Part shown: positions 15,897-26,500 of the stretch, in pieces
Layout: each line of letters begins with the position of its first letter
Position numbering within the stretch: the stretch's first letter is position 1
Source of the DNA: an uncultured Clostridium sp.
GTDB taxonomy: Bacteria > Bacillota > Clostridia > TANB77 > CAG-508
DNA length: 64,000 bases
Direction: 5' to 3'
Assembly (NCBI GenBank): GCA_947571115.1
Contig: CANOWW010000011.1
Location: 1-64,000 of the forward strand
Translations under genes and position numbers: made by a program
Notes under the pieces: model-generated
Seen by the model: the letters and a program-made list of their open reading frames with translations, nothing else
What the model was told of the DNA's origin: nothing
Database searches by the model: none

Positions 15897-17907
15897 TTGA
15901 AGAAAATAGTAAAAGTGTTTCTGATTTTAATGGCGTTTTTAATTATTATTTTTGCTGTGAAAACAGGAATTGATGTGCATAACTGGCAAGAAATAGTCAG
16001 AGCAATGACAGCAAATGAACCATCACAAGTGCTAGATAGTAATGGGGAATTGTTAGCGAAAATTGGAGTAGAAAGAAAACGTAAAAATATAGAATTTTCT
16101 GATATGCCGGCTGATTTGAAAAAAGCATATGTTGCCATAGAAGATGAACGTTTTTATAAACATTTTGGGGTAGATGTTAAAAGAACGGGCGCCGCTATTT
16201 TTTCTTATGTTATTCATTTCGGAAAAGCTTCTTTTGGTGCAAGTACGATTACGCAGCAATTAGTTAAAAATTTAACAGGAAATGACTCAAATTCGATTAC
16301 TCGAAAAGTGAAAGAATGGACAAAAGCAGTTTCACTTGAGTGGTTTATGAGTAAGGATGAAATTTTAGAGACATATTTGAATGTGATTTATGTAGGTCCC
16401 AATATTTATGGCGTTGGAGCAGGAAGCCAATATTATTTTAATAAAGATGCAACACAGCTTAGTTTGGAAGAATGTGCTTTTTTGGCAGGGATTAACCATG
16501 CGCCAAATGCGTACAATCCTTTTAATGAGGAGAAGGATAATTCAGAGAAAATTGAGAAAAGAACAAAAACAGTTTTGCGTAAAATGTGGAAATTAGGGGA
16601 CATTACGGAAGAGGAATATAATGCAGCAGTGGCGAATGTGGAGAATGGTTTAAAGTTTAAAAAAGGAAAATTAGAAACAGAAGAACAAGAGGTTTATTCT
16701 TATCATGTGGATGCCCTTTTGTCAGAAGTGATTGCAGATTTGGCAAAAGAAAAAAAGATGACCCAAACATTTGCAACGAATTATTTGTATATGGCGAATG
16801 CGAAGATTTATAGCACACAAGATACAAAAATTCAGGAGGAAATGGAAAAAGAATTTGAGAAAAATAAATATAGATTGAAATCAGCAAATGGGGAAGATAC
16901 AGCGCAAGCGGCAATGGTTATGGTTGACCATAAAAGTGGTTATGTTGTAGGTTGTGTTGGCGGGCTTGGCGAGAAAACGGAGAGTCGATGTTTTAATCGA
17001 GCGACACAGGGAATACGTCAAACGGGTTCTAGTAGCAAGCCGATTGCTGTGCTTATTCCGGCGCTTTCCGAAAAAATTATCACACCAGTGAGTATGTATG
17101 AAGATAAAGCGACAATGTTTATTGATTATAATGGAGAGGAATATATGCCGACCAATTACAATGATGAATTGGGAAATATTACAGTCAGGCGTGCGGTGGA
17201 GTCGTCGCAAAATATTCCGTTTGTGAAAATCATGGAGCAGCTTACGCCAAGTGTTGCCATTAAATATTTGAAAAAAATGGGAATTACGACTTTAAATGAA
17301 AAAGATGAAAATTTGTCACTTGCTTTGGGGGGATTGGATAAGCGGAATTTCGCCGCTAGAAATGGCGAGTGCATATAGCGCGATTGCGAATGATGGGATT
17401 TATATTGAGCCAACTTTTTTTACCAAGATTATGTCTAGTGATGGTAGTCTTGTTATGAATTCGGGACAGAAGAAAAGAAGGGCTTTTTCAGAGGCAGTTG
17501 CTTTTGTGACAAAAAAATTGTTGACAGAACCTGTGAAAGGAACGAATGGAACAGCAACTTATTGTGCGATAAAAGGTATGGAAACGGCTGCTAAAACAGG
17601 GACCACGAATGAAGATTATGACCGTTGGCTTTGTGGTTTTACGAATTATTATACGGCTGTGGCTTGGTTTGGATTTGATTTGAGTGAGCGAATTGAGTAT
17701 CAAGGCAAAAATCCGGCTGGGGAGATGTGGGCTGATGTGATGAAAAAAGTGCATACCAAGTTGGAAAATAGTAGTTTTCAGGAAGCCAAGGATGTAGTTT
17801 CTGTGAAAATTTGCAAAGATACTTTTTTGAGAGCAAAAAGTAGTTGTAAAAATACGTACACCGAATATTTTTTGAGTGGGACAGAACCCGGTATGTGTAC
17901 GAAATAG
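15897..17907 (+). CDS. Class A penicillin-binding protein, one +1 shift at CGG
   Basis: Bifunctional peptidoglycan polymerase of the PBP1A type. TTG start with AAAGGAGG upstream; one N-terminal transmembrane helix; glycosyltransferase domain (EDERFYKHFGVD, then STITQQLVKNL); transpeptidase domain with SSSKP (SxxK) and SSQN (SxN). At codon 483 the frame meets CGG (17343-17345); skipping C turns LGGLDKR into LGGLDKGISPLEMASAYS, a family hallmark, and continues to the KTGTT box. Joined length 669 residues, normal. Without the shift the product lacks the KTG catalytic box. Confidence 0.88.
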
Positions 17908-17930
17908 AATTAGTAAAAGGAGAAAAGAAG

Positions 17931-18488
17931 ATGAATTTGTATGTGATGAGACATGGACAAACGAATTGGAATGTTTTGGGAAAAGTGCAAGGTTGCACGG
18001 ATGTTGAATTAAATGAAATAGGGATTGAGCAGGCTCAAAAGGCGAAAGACGAATTTAATCAATGTGATATTGATATCATTTTTTCTTCCCCGCTTAAGAG
18101 GGCTAAGAAAACGGCTGAAATAGTCAATCAAGATAAAAAGGTTCCTGTGATTTGCGATGCTCGATTGAGGGAAAGGGAATTTGGCGAGTTAGAAGGGAAA
18201 AATCCAGAAAGTTGCCAGCCTAAATTTCAGGATGCTTGGAATTATTCGTTAAATGTGAAAACAGATAATGTAGAACCAGTAGTAGAGTGTTGCAAGAGAG
18301 TGAGTGAATTTTTGGACGAAGTGAAGGAAAACTATCAGGACAAAAATGTTTTGCTTGTGACACATGGAGGGACGGCGCAAGCTATTCAAGCGTATTTTAC
18401 GGGAATTGAGGAAGACGGGCAAGTGCCGAGAACGGGAATTGCTAATTGCGAAATTAGAAAATATGAATTAAATGAAATTTTTAATTGA
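17931..18488 (+). CDS. Histidine phosphatase family protein
   Basis: 185 residues from ATG 17931 (AAAGGAGAAAAG upstream). LYVMRHGQTNWN is the RHG phosphohistidine motif, with HGG (VTHGGTAQAIQ) as the second catalytic His. The family includes cofactor-dependent phosphoglycerate mutases and broad phosphatases such as PhoE; at this length a phosphatase is more likely than glycolytic mutase. Confidence 0.88.
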   Translation: MNLYVMRHGQTNWNVLGKVQGCTDVELNEIGIEQAQKAKDEFNQCDIDIIFSSPLKRAKKTAEIVNQDKKVPVICDARLREREFGELEGKNPESCQPKFQDAWNYSLNVKTDNVEPVVECCKRVSEFLDEVKENYQDKNVLLVTHGGTAQAIQAYFTGIEEDGQVPRTGIANCEIRKYELNEIFN

Positions 18489-18570
18489 TTTTTTTTTCGT
18501 TCTGGCATATAATAAAAAAGAAAATTGTTGATTAACATTTTTGCGACCGGAAAAGAAAAAGGTGAGAAAT

Positions 18571-19455
18571 ATGAAAAAAATTATTTTTAAAGGCTGTGCA
18601 ACAGCGATTGTAACGCCATTTACGGGAAATAGTGTAAATTGGAAAGAATTTGAAAAATTGATTGAAAATCAAATTGCTGGCAAAATTGATGCACTTGTGG
18701 TTTGTGGCACGACTGGAGAATCGTCTACCATGACGTTAGAAGAAAGAAAAGAGACGATAAAATTTGCGGTGGAAGTAGTACATAAGAGGGTTCCAGTTAT
18801 TGCTGGAACTGGTTCGAATTGTACAAAATCAGCGATTGAAATGACGAAATTTGCAGAAAGTGTGGGCGTAGATGGTGCATTGGTTGTGACTCCGTATTAT
18901 AACAAAACGACGCAAGATGGTCTAGTGGCGCATTACAAGGCAATTGCAAAAGAAACGAATTTGCCGATTATTTTGTATAGTGTACCAAGTAGAACGGGTG
19001 TTAATATTTTGCCGAAAACTTGTCAAGAACTTTCCAAACTAAAAAATATTGTGGCGATTAAAGAAGCGAGTGGAAATTTGTCCCAAGTGGCTGAAATTGC
19101 GAATTTGTGTGGAGATGAATTAAATATTTATTCTGGAAATGATGACCAGATTTTGCCAGTTTTGTCAGTTGGTGGTATTGGAGTTATTTCTGTTCTTTCT
19201 AATATTATGCCTGAATTTACACATACTATAGTAGAAGATTTTTTGGGCGGAAATTTAGAAAAAGCAAAAGAAGCTCAAATTAGAGCAATTCCGCTGATTA
19301 AAGCTCTTTTTTCAGAAGTAAATCCAATTCCAGTGAAGGCAGCGCTTAATTTACAAGGCTATGATTGTGGCGTGCCAAGAATGCCACTGCTTGAGATGAG
19401 TACTCAGAATCAGGAAGTTTTGAAAAAAGAAATGGATAAAATGAAAATTGTTTAA
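18571..19455 (+). CDS. dapA: 4-hydroxy-tetrahydrodipicolinate synthase
   Basis: 294 residues from ATG 18571. TIM-barrel aldolase joining pyruvate and aspartate semialdehyde in lysine and diaminopimelate synthesis. Contains CGTTGESSTM, the YYNK segment and the Schiff-base lysine in VAIKEASGN. Forms an operon with the HD protein and dapB; the product feeds peptidoglycan and dipicolinate of spores. Confidence 0.96.
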   Translation: MKKIIFKGCATAIVTPFTGNSVNWKEFEKLIENQIAGKIDALVVCGTTGESSTMTLEERKETIKFAVEVVHKRVPVIAGTGSNCTKSAIEMTKFAESVGVDGALVVTPYYNKTTQDGLVAHYKAIAKETNLPIILYSVPSRTGVNILPKTCQELSKLKNIVAIKEASGNLSQVAEIANLCGDELNIYSGNDDQILPVLSVGGIGVISVLSNIMPEFTHTIVEDFLGGNLEKAKEAQIRAIPLIKALFSEVNPIPVKAALNLQGYDCGVPRMPLLEMSTQNQEVLKKEMDKMKIV

Positions 19456-19470
19456 GGGAGTAGGAAAAAA

Positions 19471-20022
19471 GTGGAACCAGAAGAACCAAAGCCAAATTTG
19501 ATAAAGATAAAAGCTGACATTCAAGAATTTCAAAAAATTATTAAAGACATTGTGGAAAATTCGAGTGTGATTTCGCTGAAGGAACATTTGCAGCATATGA
19601 AAAGTTCTCGCTATGAGCATTGCTACAATGTGGCGTATTACACGTATGTAATCTGCAAGAAATGCGGATTGGATTATGTTTCAGCTGCGAGAGGAGCAAT
19701 GCTGCATGATTTTTATTTTTATGATTGGCGAAATAAGGGGGTGGAAGGGCAGAAGAAGTTTCATGCGTATCGCCATCCTCGCATTGCTTTTCATAATGCG
19801 TGTGAAAATTTTGAGTTAAATGAAGTGGAGAAAGATATTATTTTGAAACATATGTGGCCGCTAACGATAAGGTTACCGAGGTTTTCAGAAAGTTATATTG
19901 TTACATTTGTGGATAAATATTGTGCGACAAAAGAATTTTTTGCGTTTTTGAAATATAAGAAAAGTTTGAAGAAATTGAAAAAGATGGAGAATTTAAAGAA
20001 ACAAAAGCATTTTTTAGAATAA
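19471..20022 (+). CDS. HD-domain hydrolase
   Basis: 183 residues, GTG start with GGGAGTAGG upstream. Metal-binding pattern of HD phosphohydrolases: YEHCYNVAYYTY, MLHDFYFYD (HD pair), and later HMWPLT and DKYC. Such short HD proteins hydrolyse phosphate esters or nucleotides; substrate unknown. Sits between dapA and dapB. Confidence 0.8.
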   Translation: MEPEEPKPNLIKIKADIQEFQKIIKDIVENSSVISLKEHLQHMKSSRYEHCYNVAYYTYVICKKCGLDYVSAARGAMLHDFYFYDWRNKGVEGQKKFHAYRHPRIAFHNACENFELNEVEKDIILKHMWPLTIRLPRFSESYIVTFVDKYCATKEFFAFLKYKKSLKKLKKMENLKKQKHFLE

Positions 20023-20036
20023 AGAAAGGAGCTTTT

Positions 20037-20783
20037 ATGAAAGTTTTAGTGAGTGGATGTAATGGGAAAATGGGACAAGTTGTTTCTAAAGAAGTGAAAC
20101 TTGCACAGGATATGGATGTTGTTTGTGGTGTTGATAGAACGGATACAGGCGATAATCCCTTTCCTGTTTTTACGAAAGTGTCAGAAATTGATGTGATGCC
20201 TGATGTGATTATTGATTTTTCAGTACCAGAGGCAACATTTGCAATTTTGGAATTTGCGAAAAAGAAAACGATTCCGATTGTGATTGCGACAACAGGTTTT
20301 TCGGATAGCCAGATGAAGAAAATTGAGAAATACGCGGAAAGTTTGCCAATTTTTAAGTCTGCGAATATGTCTTATGAAATTAATTTGATGGCAAAAGTTA
20401 TTCGCGAATTAGCTTTAAAATTGGAAAATTCGGATATTGAAATTGTGGAAACCCATCATAATCGAAAGATTGATAGCCCAAGTGGTACAGCTTTGATTTT
20501 AGCGGATAGCTTGAATGCGGCTTTAAATGGCGAAATGACTTATGAATATGATAGACACAGCAAACGAGAAAAACGTGGCAAAAAAGAAATCGGCATTCAT
20601 TCGATTCGTGGAGGAACAGAGGTTGGAAAGCATTCTGTGATTTTCTTTGGCGAGAATGAGAGTTTGGAAATTACGCATAATTGTACGTCAAGAAGTGTGT
20701 TTGCGAGAGGTGCGATTAAGGCGGCGCAATTTGTATTGCATAAAAATAATGGCTTATATTCAATGAATGACATGGTAATTTAG
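20037..20783 (+). CDS. dapB: 4-hydroxy-tetrahydrodipicolinate reductase
   Basis: 248 residues. Rossmann N-terminus (SGCNGKMGQ), EIVETHHNRKIDSPSGTA with the catalytic His-His/Lys region and the substrate-binding SGTA, then SIRGGTEVGKHSV. Second step after DapA. Starts 14 bases after the HD-protein gene, with AAAGGAG RBS. Confidence 0.96.
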   Translation: MKVLVSGCNGKMGQVVSKEVKLAQDMDVVCGVDRTDTGDNPFPVFTKVSEIDVMPDVIIDFSVPEATFAILEFAKKKTIPIVIATTGFSDSQMKKIEKYAESLPIFKSANMSYEINLMAKVIRELALKLENSDIEIVETHHNRKIDSPSGTALILADSLNAALNGEMTYEYDRHSKREKRGKKEIGIHSIRGGTEVGKHSVIFFGENESLEITHNCTSRSVFARGAIKAAQFVLHKNNGLYSMNDMVI

Positions 20784-20800
20784 AAAGGGAGTGGTAGAGA

Positions 20801-20944
20801 ATGAGAGAAAATGAGGAAGCGTTTGAGAAAAAGAAACCAATTGATAAAATGAAATTAGCGCAAAGGATTTTTGCGATTGCAGTGATTATCATTATGCTAT
20901 TTTCAGTTTGTGGAACGTTGTTATTTTATTTACTAAATCGATAA
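20801..20944 (+). CDS. 47-residue single-span membrane protein
   Basis: Short gene in the dapB-cdaA gap: charged N-terminus (MRENEEAFEKKKPIDKMK) then one hydrophobic helix (about residues 24-45). AAAGGGAGTGG precedes the ATG and cdaA begins 12 bases after the stop. No family recognised. It could be a partner of the membrane enzyme CdaA, by position only. Confidence 0.65.
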   Translation: MRENEEAFEKKKPIDKMKLAQRIFAIAVIIIMLFSVCGTLLFYLLNR

Positions 20945-20956
20945 AGGAGTAGAAAT

Positions 20957-21838
20957 ATGTTTGATACTTTAAAAGAGATATACGAGAATGTGATTGTTAG
21001 GTACATAGAAGAATTATGCAATAACCCAATGTTGTTAATTATGTCGATTTTGGATATTGTGATTGTGATTTTTCTGTTGCACAAATTGTTTCAAATGCTA
21101 AAGGGAACAAGGGCTTGGCAATTATCAAAAGGAATTTTACTATTGATTTTGGCGACTTTTTTGAGCGAAGTTTTTCGCTTGAATATTTTGAATTATATCT
21201 TGTCCTCTGTTATGACTTATGGCGTTTTTATGCTGATTGTTATTTTTCAGCCAGAAATCCGAAGAGGGCTGGAGCAGCTTGGAACGAGTAAATTTAGTAA
21301 GTATTTCGGGATTGACCAAGATGTGAATGCCAAAACAAAGGAAAATATTTATAAAATTGCAATTGCTGCGATGGAACTTTCCAAAGCTGGAACTGGAGCA
21401 TTGATAGTGATTGAAAGAGAAATCAAAATTCAAGATATTACAGCAACAGGGATTGTGATGAATGCCGAAATTTCGCCACAAGTTTTAGTGAACATTTTTG
21501 AGCCGAAAACGCCACTTCACGACGGTGCAGTTGTGATTAGCAATCATAAAATTGCAGCAGCTTCATGTATGCTGCCACTGGCGGACGATAAAGATATTGC
21601 CAGAGAATTAGGGACACGTCATCGAGCTGCGATAGGAATTTCTAAGGAATCGGATGCGATTGTTGTGGTGGTTTCTGAGGAAACGGGAAAAGTTTCCATT
21701 GCTAAAGATGGCACTTTGATTGCGGATGTCAGGGAAGACGTTTTGAAAAAAATATTGATTAAAAATTTGATTGTGGAGATTCCAAAAGTGAAGAAAAAAG
21801 GGCGAGCTCCCAAAAAGAAAGTGGAACAGAAACAATAA
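20957..21838 (+). CDS. cdaA: Diadenylate cyclase (c-di-AMP synthase)
   Basis: 293 residues: three N-terminal membrane helices (about residues 25-100) then the DAC domain with DGAVVI and GTRHRAAIG, the catalytic DGA and RHR motifs. Makes c-di-AMP from two ATP, controlling potassium and wall homeostasis. cdaR and glmM, the usual downstream genes, are absent here. Basic C-terminal tail. Confidence 0.95.
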   Translation: MFDTLKEIYENVIVRYIEELCNNPMLLIMSILDIVIVIFLLHKLFQMLKGTRAWQLSKGILLLILATFLSEVFRLNILNYILSSVMTYGVFMLIVIFQPEIRRGLEQLGTSKFSKYFGIDQDVNAKTKENIYKIAIAAMELSKAGTGALIVIEREIKIQDITATGIVMNAEISPQVLVNIFEPKTPLHDGAVVISNHKIAAASCMLPLADDKDIARELGTRHRAAIGISKESDAIVVVVSEETGKVSIAKDGTLIADVREDVLKKILIKNLIVEIPKVKKKGRAPKKKVEQKQ

Positions 21839-21854
21839 ATTTAATGCAATTTGC

Positions 21855-22846
<992 letters not shown>

Positions 22847-22992
22847 TTTTTGTAACAAAATTGTAATATAAATGTAATATAAAAGATATAAAAGTGACAA
22901 AAACGGTTCAAACAATTGAAAATACTACAACAAATCCAAAAACATTTGTTTTTTGGATTTTGACATTTTTCACTTCCTATGATATAAAAAAC

Positions 22993-23063
22993 TTAAGAAA
23001 TATTTACAATATTTCTTAAAGTATATAAGCGAGTGAAATTTTGCTTTGTAGAATTTCTCACGC
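22993..23063 (+). repeat. Palindrome plus conserved GCGAGTGAAATTTTG hairpin, upstream of veg
   Basis: A perfect 12-bp palindrome (22993-23019, loop TAC) is followed at 23029-23063 by GCGAGTGAAATTTTG ... GAATTTCTCACGC, an imperfect hairpin. The same two-part arrangement precedes hydC at 57792-57863, with a different palindrome but nearly the same second box. Confidence 0.7.
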
Positions 23064-23097
23064 TTTTAACAACATAAGAATAGGTAGGTGTAAAATT

Positions 23098-23457
23098 ATG
23101 GGAATTTATAAAGCTGAAATTGCGAACATGAGAAAAAATATTGGGGAAAACATAGGACAAAAAATTTTGATAAAAGAACCAGTCGGAAAAAGGACAAAGC
23201 CAGAAGAAAGAGTGGCAACCATCCAAAAAACGTATAATGATTATTTTATGGTAAAATATGAAAATGCGAATCGAGTAGGTTCCTATAATTATACTGATTT
23301 ATTTATGAAAACAATTGAAGTAAGTATATCCAATGGGGAAGAATATGTTCCGATTTTTATCCCAGAGGTGGCTGATCGAAAAAATAAGTTGCATAAATTA
23401 ATGCCTGAGCCAGTGCAAAATTCGATGTTGCAAAAGTCAAACATAGAAACGGCATAA
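23098..23457 (+). CDS. veg: Veg family protein
   Basis: 119 residues from ATG 23098. GENIGQKILIKEPVGKRTK followed by ATIQKTYNDYFMVKY and VGSYNYTDLFMKTIEV matches the small SH3-like Veg family. In Bacillus subtilis Veg stimulates biofilm formation, but its biochemistry is unclear. This copy has about 30 extra C-terminal residues compared with B. subtilis Veg (about 86 residues). Confidence 0.85.
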   Translation: MGIYKAEIANMRKNIGENIGQKILIKEPVGKRTKPEERVATIQKTYNDYFMVKYENANRVGSYNYTDLFMKTIEVSISNGEEYVPIFIPEVADRKNKLHKLMPEPVQNSMLQKSNIETA

Positions 23458-23465
23458 ATAAGAGA

Positions 23466-23497
23466 AAAAATATCACTAAAAAGTGATATTTTTTTTG
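23466..23497 (+). terminator. Terminator after veg
   Basis: AAATATCACT pairs with AGTGATATT, followed by eight T. Confidence 0.85.
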
Positions 23498-23515
23498 AAT
23501 TATTGGCGGAATGTA

Positions 23516-23544
23516 TTTACAAATTTGGAATTTTTTTGTATAAT
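23516..23544 (+). promoter_or_regulatory. Promoter for the M26-like protease
   Basis: TTTACA at 23516-23521, 17-base spacer, TATAAT at 23539-23544. Confidence 0.75.
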
Positions 23545-23574
23545 AATAGTGTAAAAAAATAAAGGAGGGTTTTT

Positions 23575-26500
23575 ATGAAAAAAGATGCAGTAAAAATGTA
23601 CAAAAGACTGCAAATACTACTAAAAATAAGTATTTGTTTTATGGTATTGTACTTCATGAATTTATCTGTATATGCAGCAGATGAGATTACTTCCACGGTA
23701 TACAAGATAGATGGACAGTATATTTCAAAAATTAAAGGAAAAACGACAGTAAGTGCATTTAAAGAAAATGTGGAAACTGAGCAAGAAATGGTCTTTACGA
23801 ACAAAAAAGGCAAAGTTTTAGAGGAGAGTAGCAATATTGCAACAGAAACTACATTAACAATAGGAACCCAGCAGTACATATTAATCGTTAGAGGCGATGT
23901 TGACGGAAATGGTATCGTCAATGCGACAGATTTATCAAAATTAAAATTGTATAAAAGTGGAAAATTAAAACCAACGGAAGCTGCCAAAAGAGCTGGTGAC
24001 ATTAACGGAAATGGGGAGCTTGATGATGAAGATATTGAAAAATTAAATTTAATCTTAGTTGGCGTGGATATCGATGATGTGTTTTCAATATCAAATGTGA
24101 AGACTTATAAGGAAGAAGTAGAAACCGATATTTTCCAAAAAGACGAAAAAATCACAATAAGATTTAATAGTGATGGTACAGAATATTATGCTAAAAAAAT
24201 GAGAGTAAATGGAAAAGAATATGAAGTGACGCAAAACGAAGACAGTTATGAAATAGTAATGGATGGTTTTTCCAATGCAGGAAAACAAGAAATTAAGATA
24301 GAGGAAGCAATTTTAAACAATGGGCAAAATGCAGCTATCAACCAAGTGCTTGAAGTGACTGTTTTGAAAGAAAAACCTAGTATTGATGATTTTACTTATG
24401 AAGAATTAGAAACTTCAGTTAAATTAAAATTTACAGTAACGGCTGAAGATTTTGACACAATTGATGGACTTCTTGCCATTACAGATGAGTATGGAAAAGA
24501 AGTGAAAAAGCATCCATTAGTGATTGGAGAAAATGAGTTAACATTTGACAAAGAATCAACAGTGGAATATTATGATTTAAAATTTACAGTGACTTATAAT
24601 GATGGAAAAGAGAACCATGATAATGAGACAATGAAAGAAGAACAGATTAGTGTGAATGGACGTTCTCTTGAAATGAAAGATATCAGAGGTATCAAACTTT
24701 ATAGACAAACAGGTGACAGTGTAAGTGCGGTATATGATGTTAATCTTTCTGATTTGGAGAACTTGAATGATTATATTGTAAAAGTAGAGATGAAAGATAT
24801 TCGTTCTTTCTATGCAACCATTCGTGAATATAAAGAAGAGGATGGCAAATTAAAATTTGTTTTAAATTATGAAAATATTGTTCAGTATGAGGGAGACAAT
24901 AAAACGAATCAATTAGAGGTTGAATTTGGAAATGTTGAAAATGGAGTGGCAACAAGACTTGATTTAGAAAGATTAATTCAATTAATCAACGAAAATCCAG
25001 CTGGTGAGTTTGTTGTAACATCAGATTTGGATGCCACAAATGTTAATTCGGATGCTACGATTATCACAAGCGAATTTACAGGAACCATTGATTTTGGTGG
25101 TCATAAAATTACAAACTTATCAAAACCTTTATTCAATACATTAAATGGTGCGACAATTAAAAATTTAGTATTAGAAAGTCCAATTTTGTCAGGCAGCAGT
25201 AGTAATGGAGTAATTGCCAACACGGCAACAGACATGAATATCAAAAATGTTCATATTAAGAATTTGACTTTGACGACAGGAGCTAACCAAACAGCTGGAT
25301 TTATTGGTACAGCAACTGGTGGAACAATAGAAGAGTGTAGTTTAACAAATGCTAAGATAACAACGTCAGGGCATATAAGAATAGCAGGTATGATTGGTTA
25401 TGCAACTGGTGGAACGGTTCGAAATTGCTATGTACAAGGAACCATGAATTCAACACAAAGTAAAGATGGTAATGGAATAGGTGGTATTGTTGGGCATGCA
25501 ACTGGAGAAAATCCACTTACGATTGAGAATTGTATTTCTAAAATGGAATATACATGGACTGGTGGCGGAGCAAGACTTAATGGTGCTATCTTAGGATTAT
25601 CCGATAAGTCAAATGCAATTTTGAAAAACAATGTAAGTTTATCAACAGGTACAGTCATCAATAAAGTTTATGGTTCAGCGATAGGAAAGACATCTACGAA
25701 TAATTATGAATTAGAAGAGTCTGAATTGGTATCAAATGCTTCTGGCGAGATTGTAAAAAAAGTTGGCCAAGACGGAGTAACACAAGAGTTCTTTAGAGAT
25801 AGTGCAAATTTCAATGAAGATATTTGGAATTTAACGAATGTATCTTATGAGCATTTACCAACTTTAAAAAATGCAGATCCAAATAATGCAGAGAATAAAG
25901 AAGACGTAGAGGAAACTGCTGATAATACAGAAATTTATATTCCAGATTATGCACGTATTAAAAAATTACCAAGCTATGATGTTACAAAAGAAATTGCATA
26001 TCATAATTTATATAAACTAATGCCATTTTACGATGCAAAATATTTGGTAGAAGATGGAGCTAACATTCCAGCGGATGATATTTTGAATACGAAAATTGTA
26101 AAATATGCATTGCCATATGATGCAGATCATAAATTAATTACTTATATAACAGAAGACGATAGTCAAAAAATTGCAAGTATTAAAGTTATTTTTAAAGACG
26201 ATACAGTACAAGATTATGAACTTACTTTTGATATAGCAATTGGAAATATTGTTGTTTATAAAATTAAAGATACAAAAATTCCATATAGTTTTAACAATTA
26301 TGTGATCAAACAAAATGCAAGTATTGTTAATACCTTAGCTGATGCAATCAAAAATTTTGATTACACAAATGACTTAGATCCGTTAACAACAACAGCAGAT
26401 GCAAGACACTATAAAGATCATTATAATGAGGTTATTAAAGCTTCAGCTTCTAATATTGCATTACAATTATTACAAAATGAAGAAGATAGTATTTTGAATT

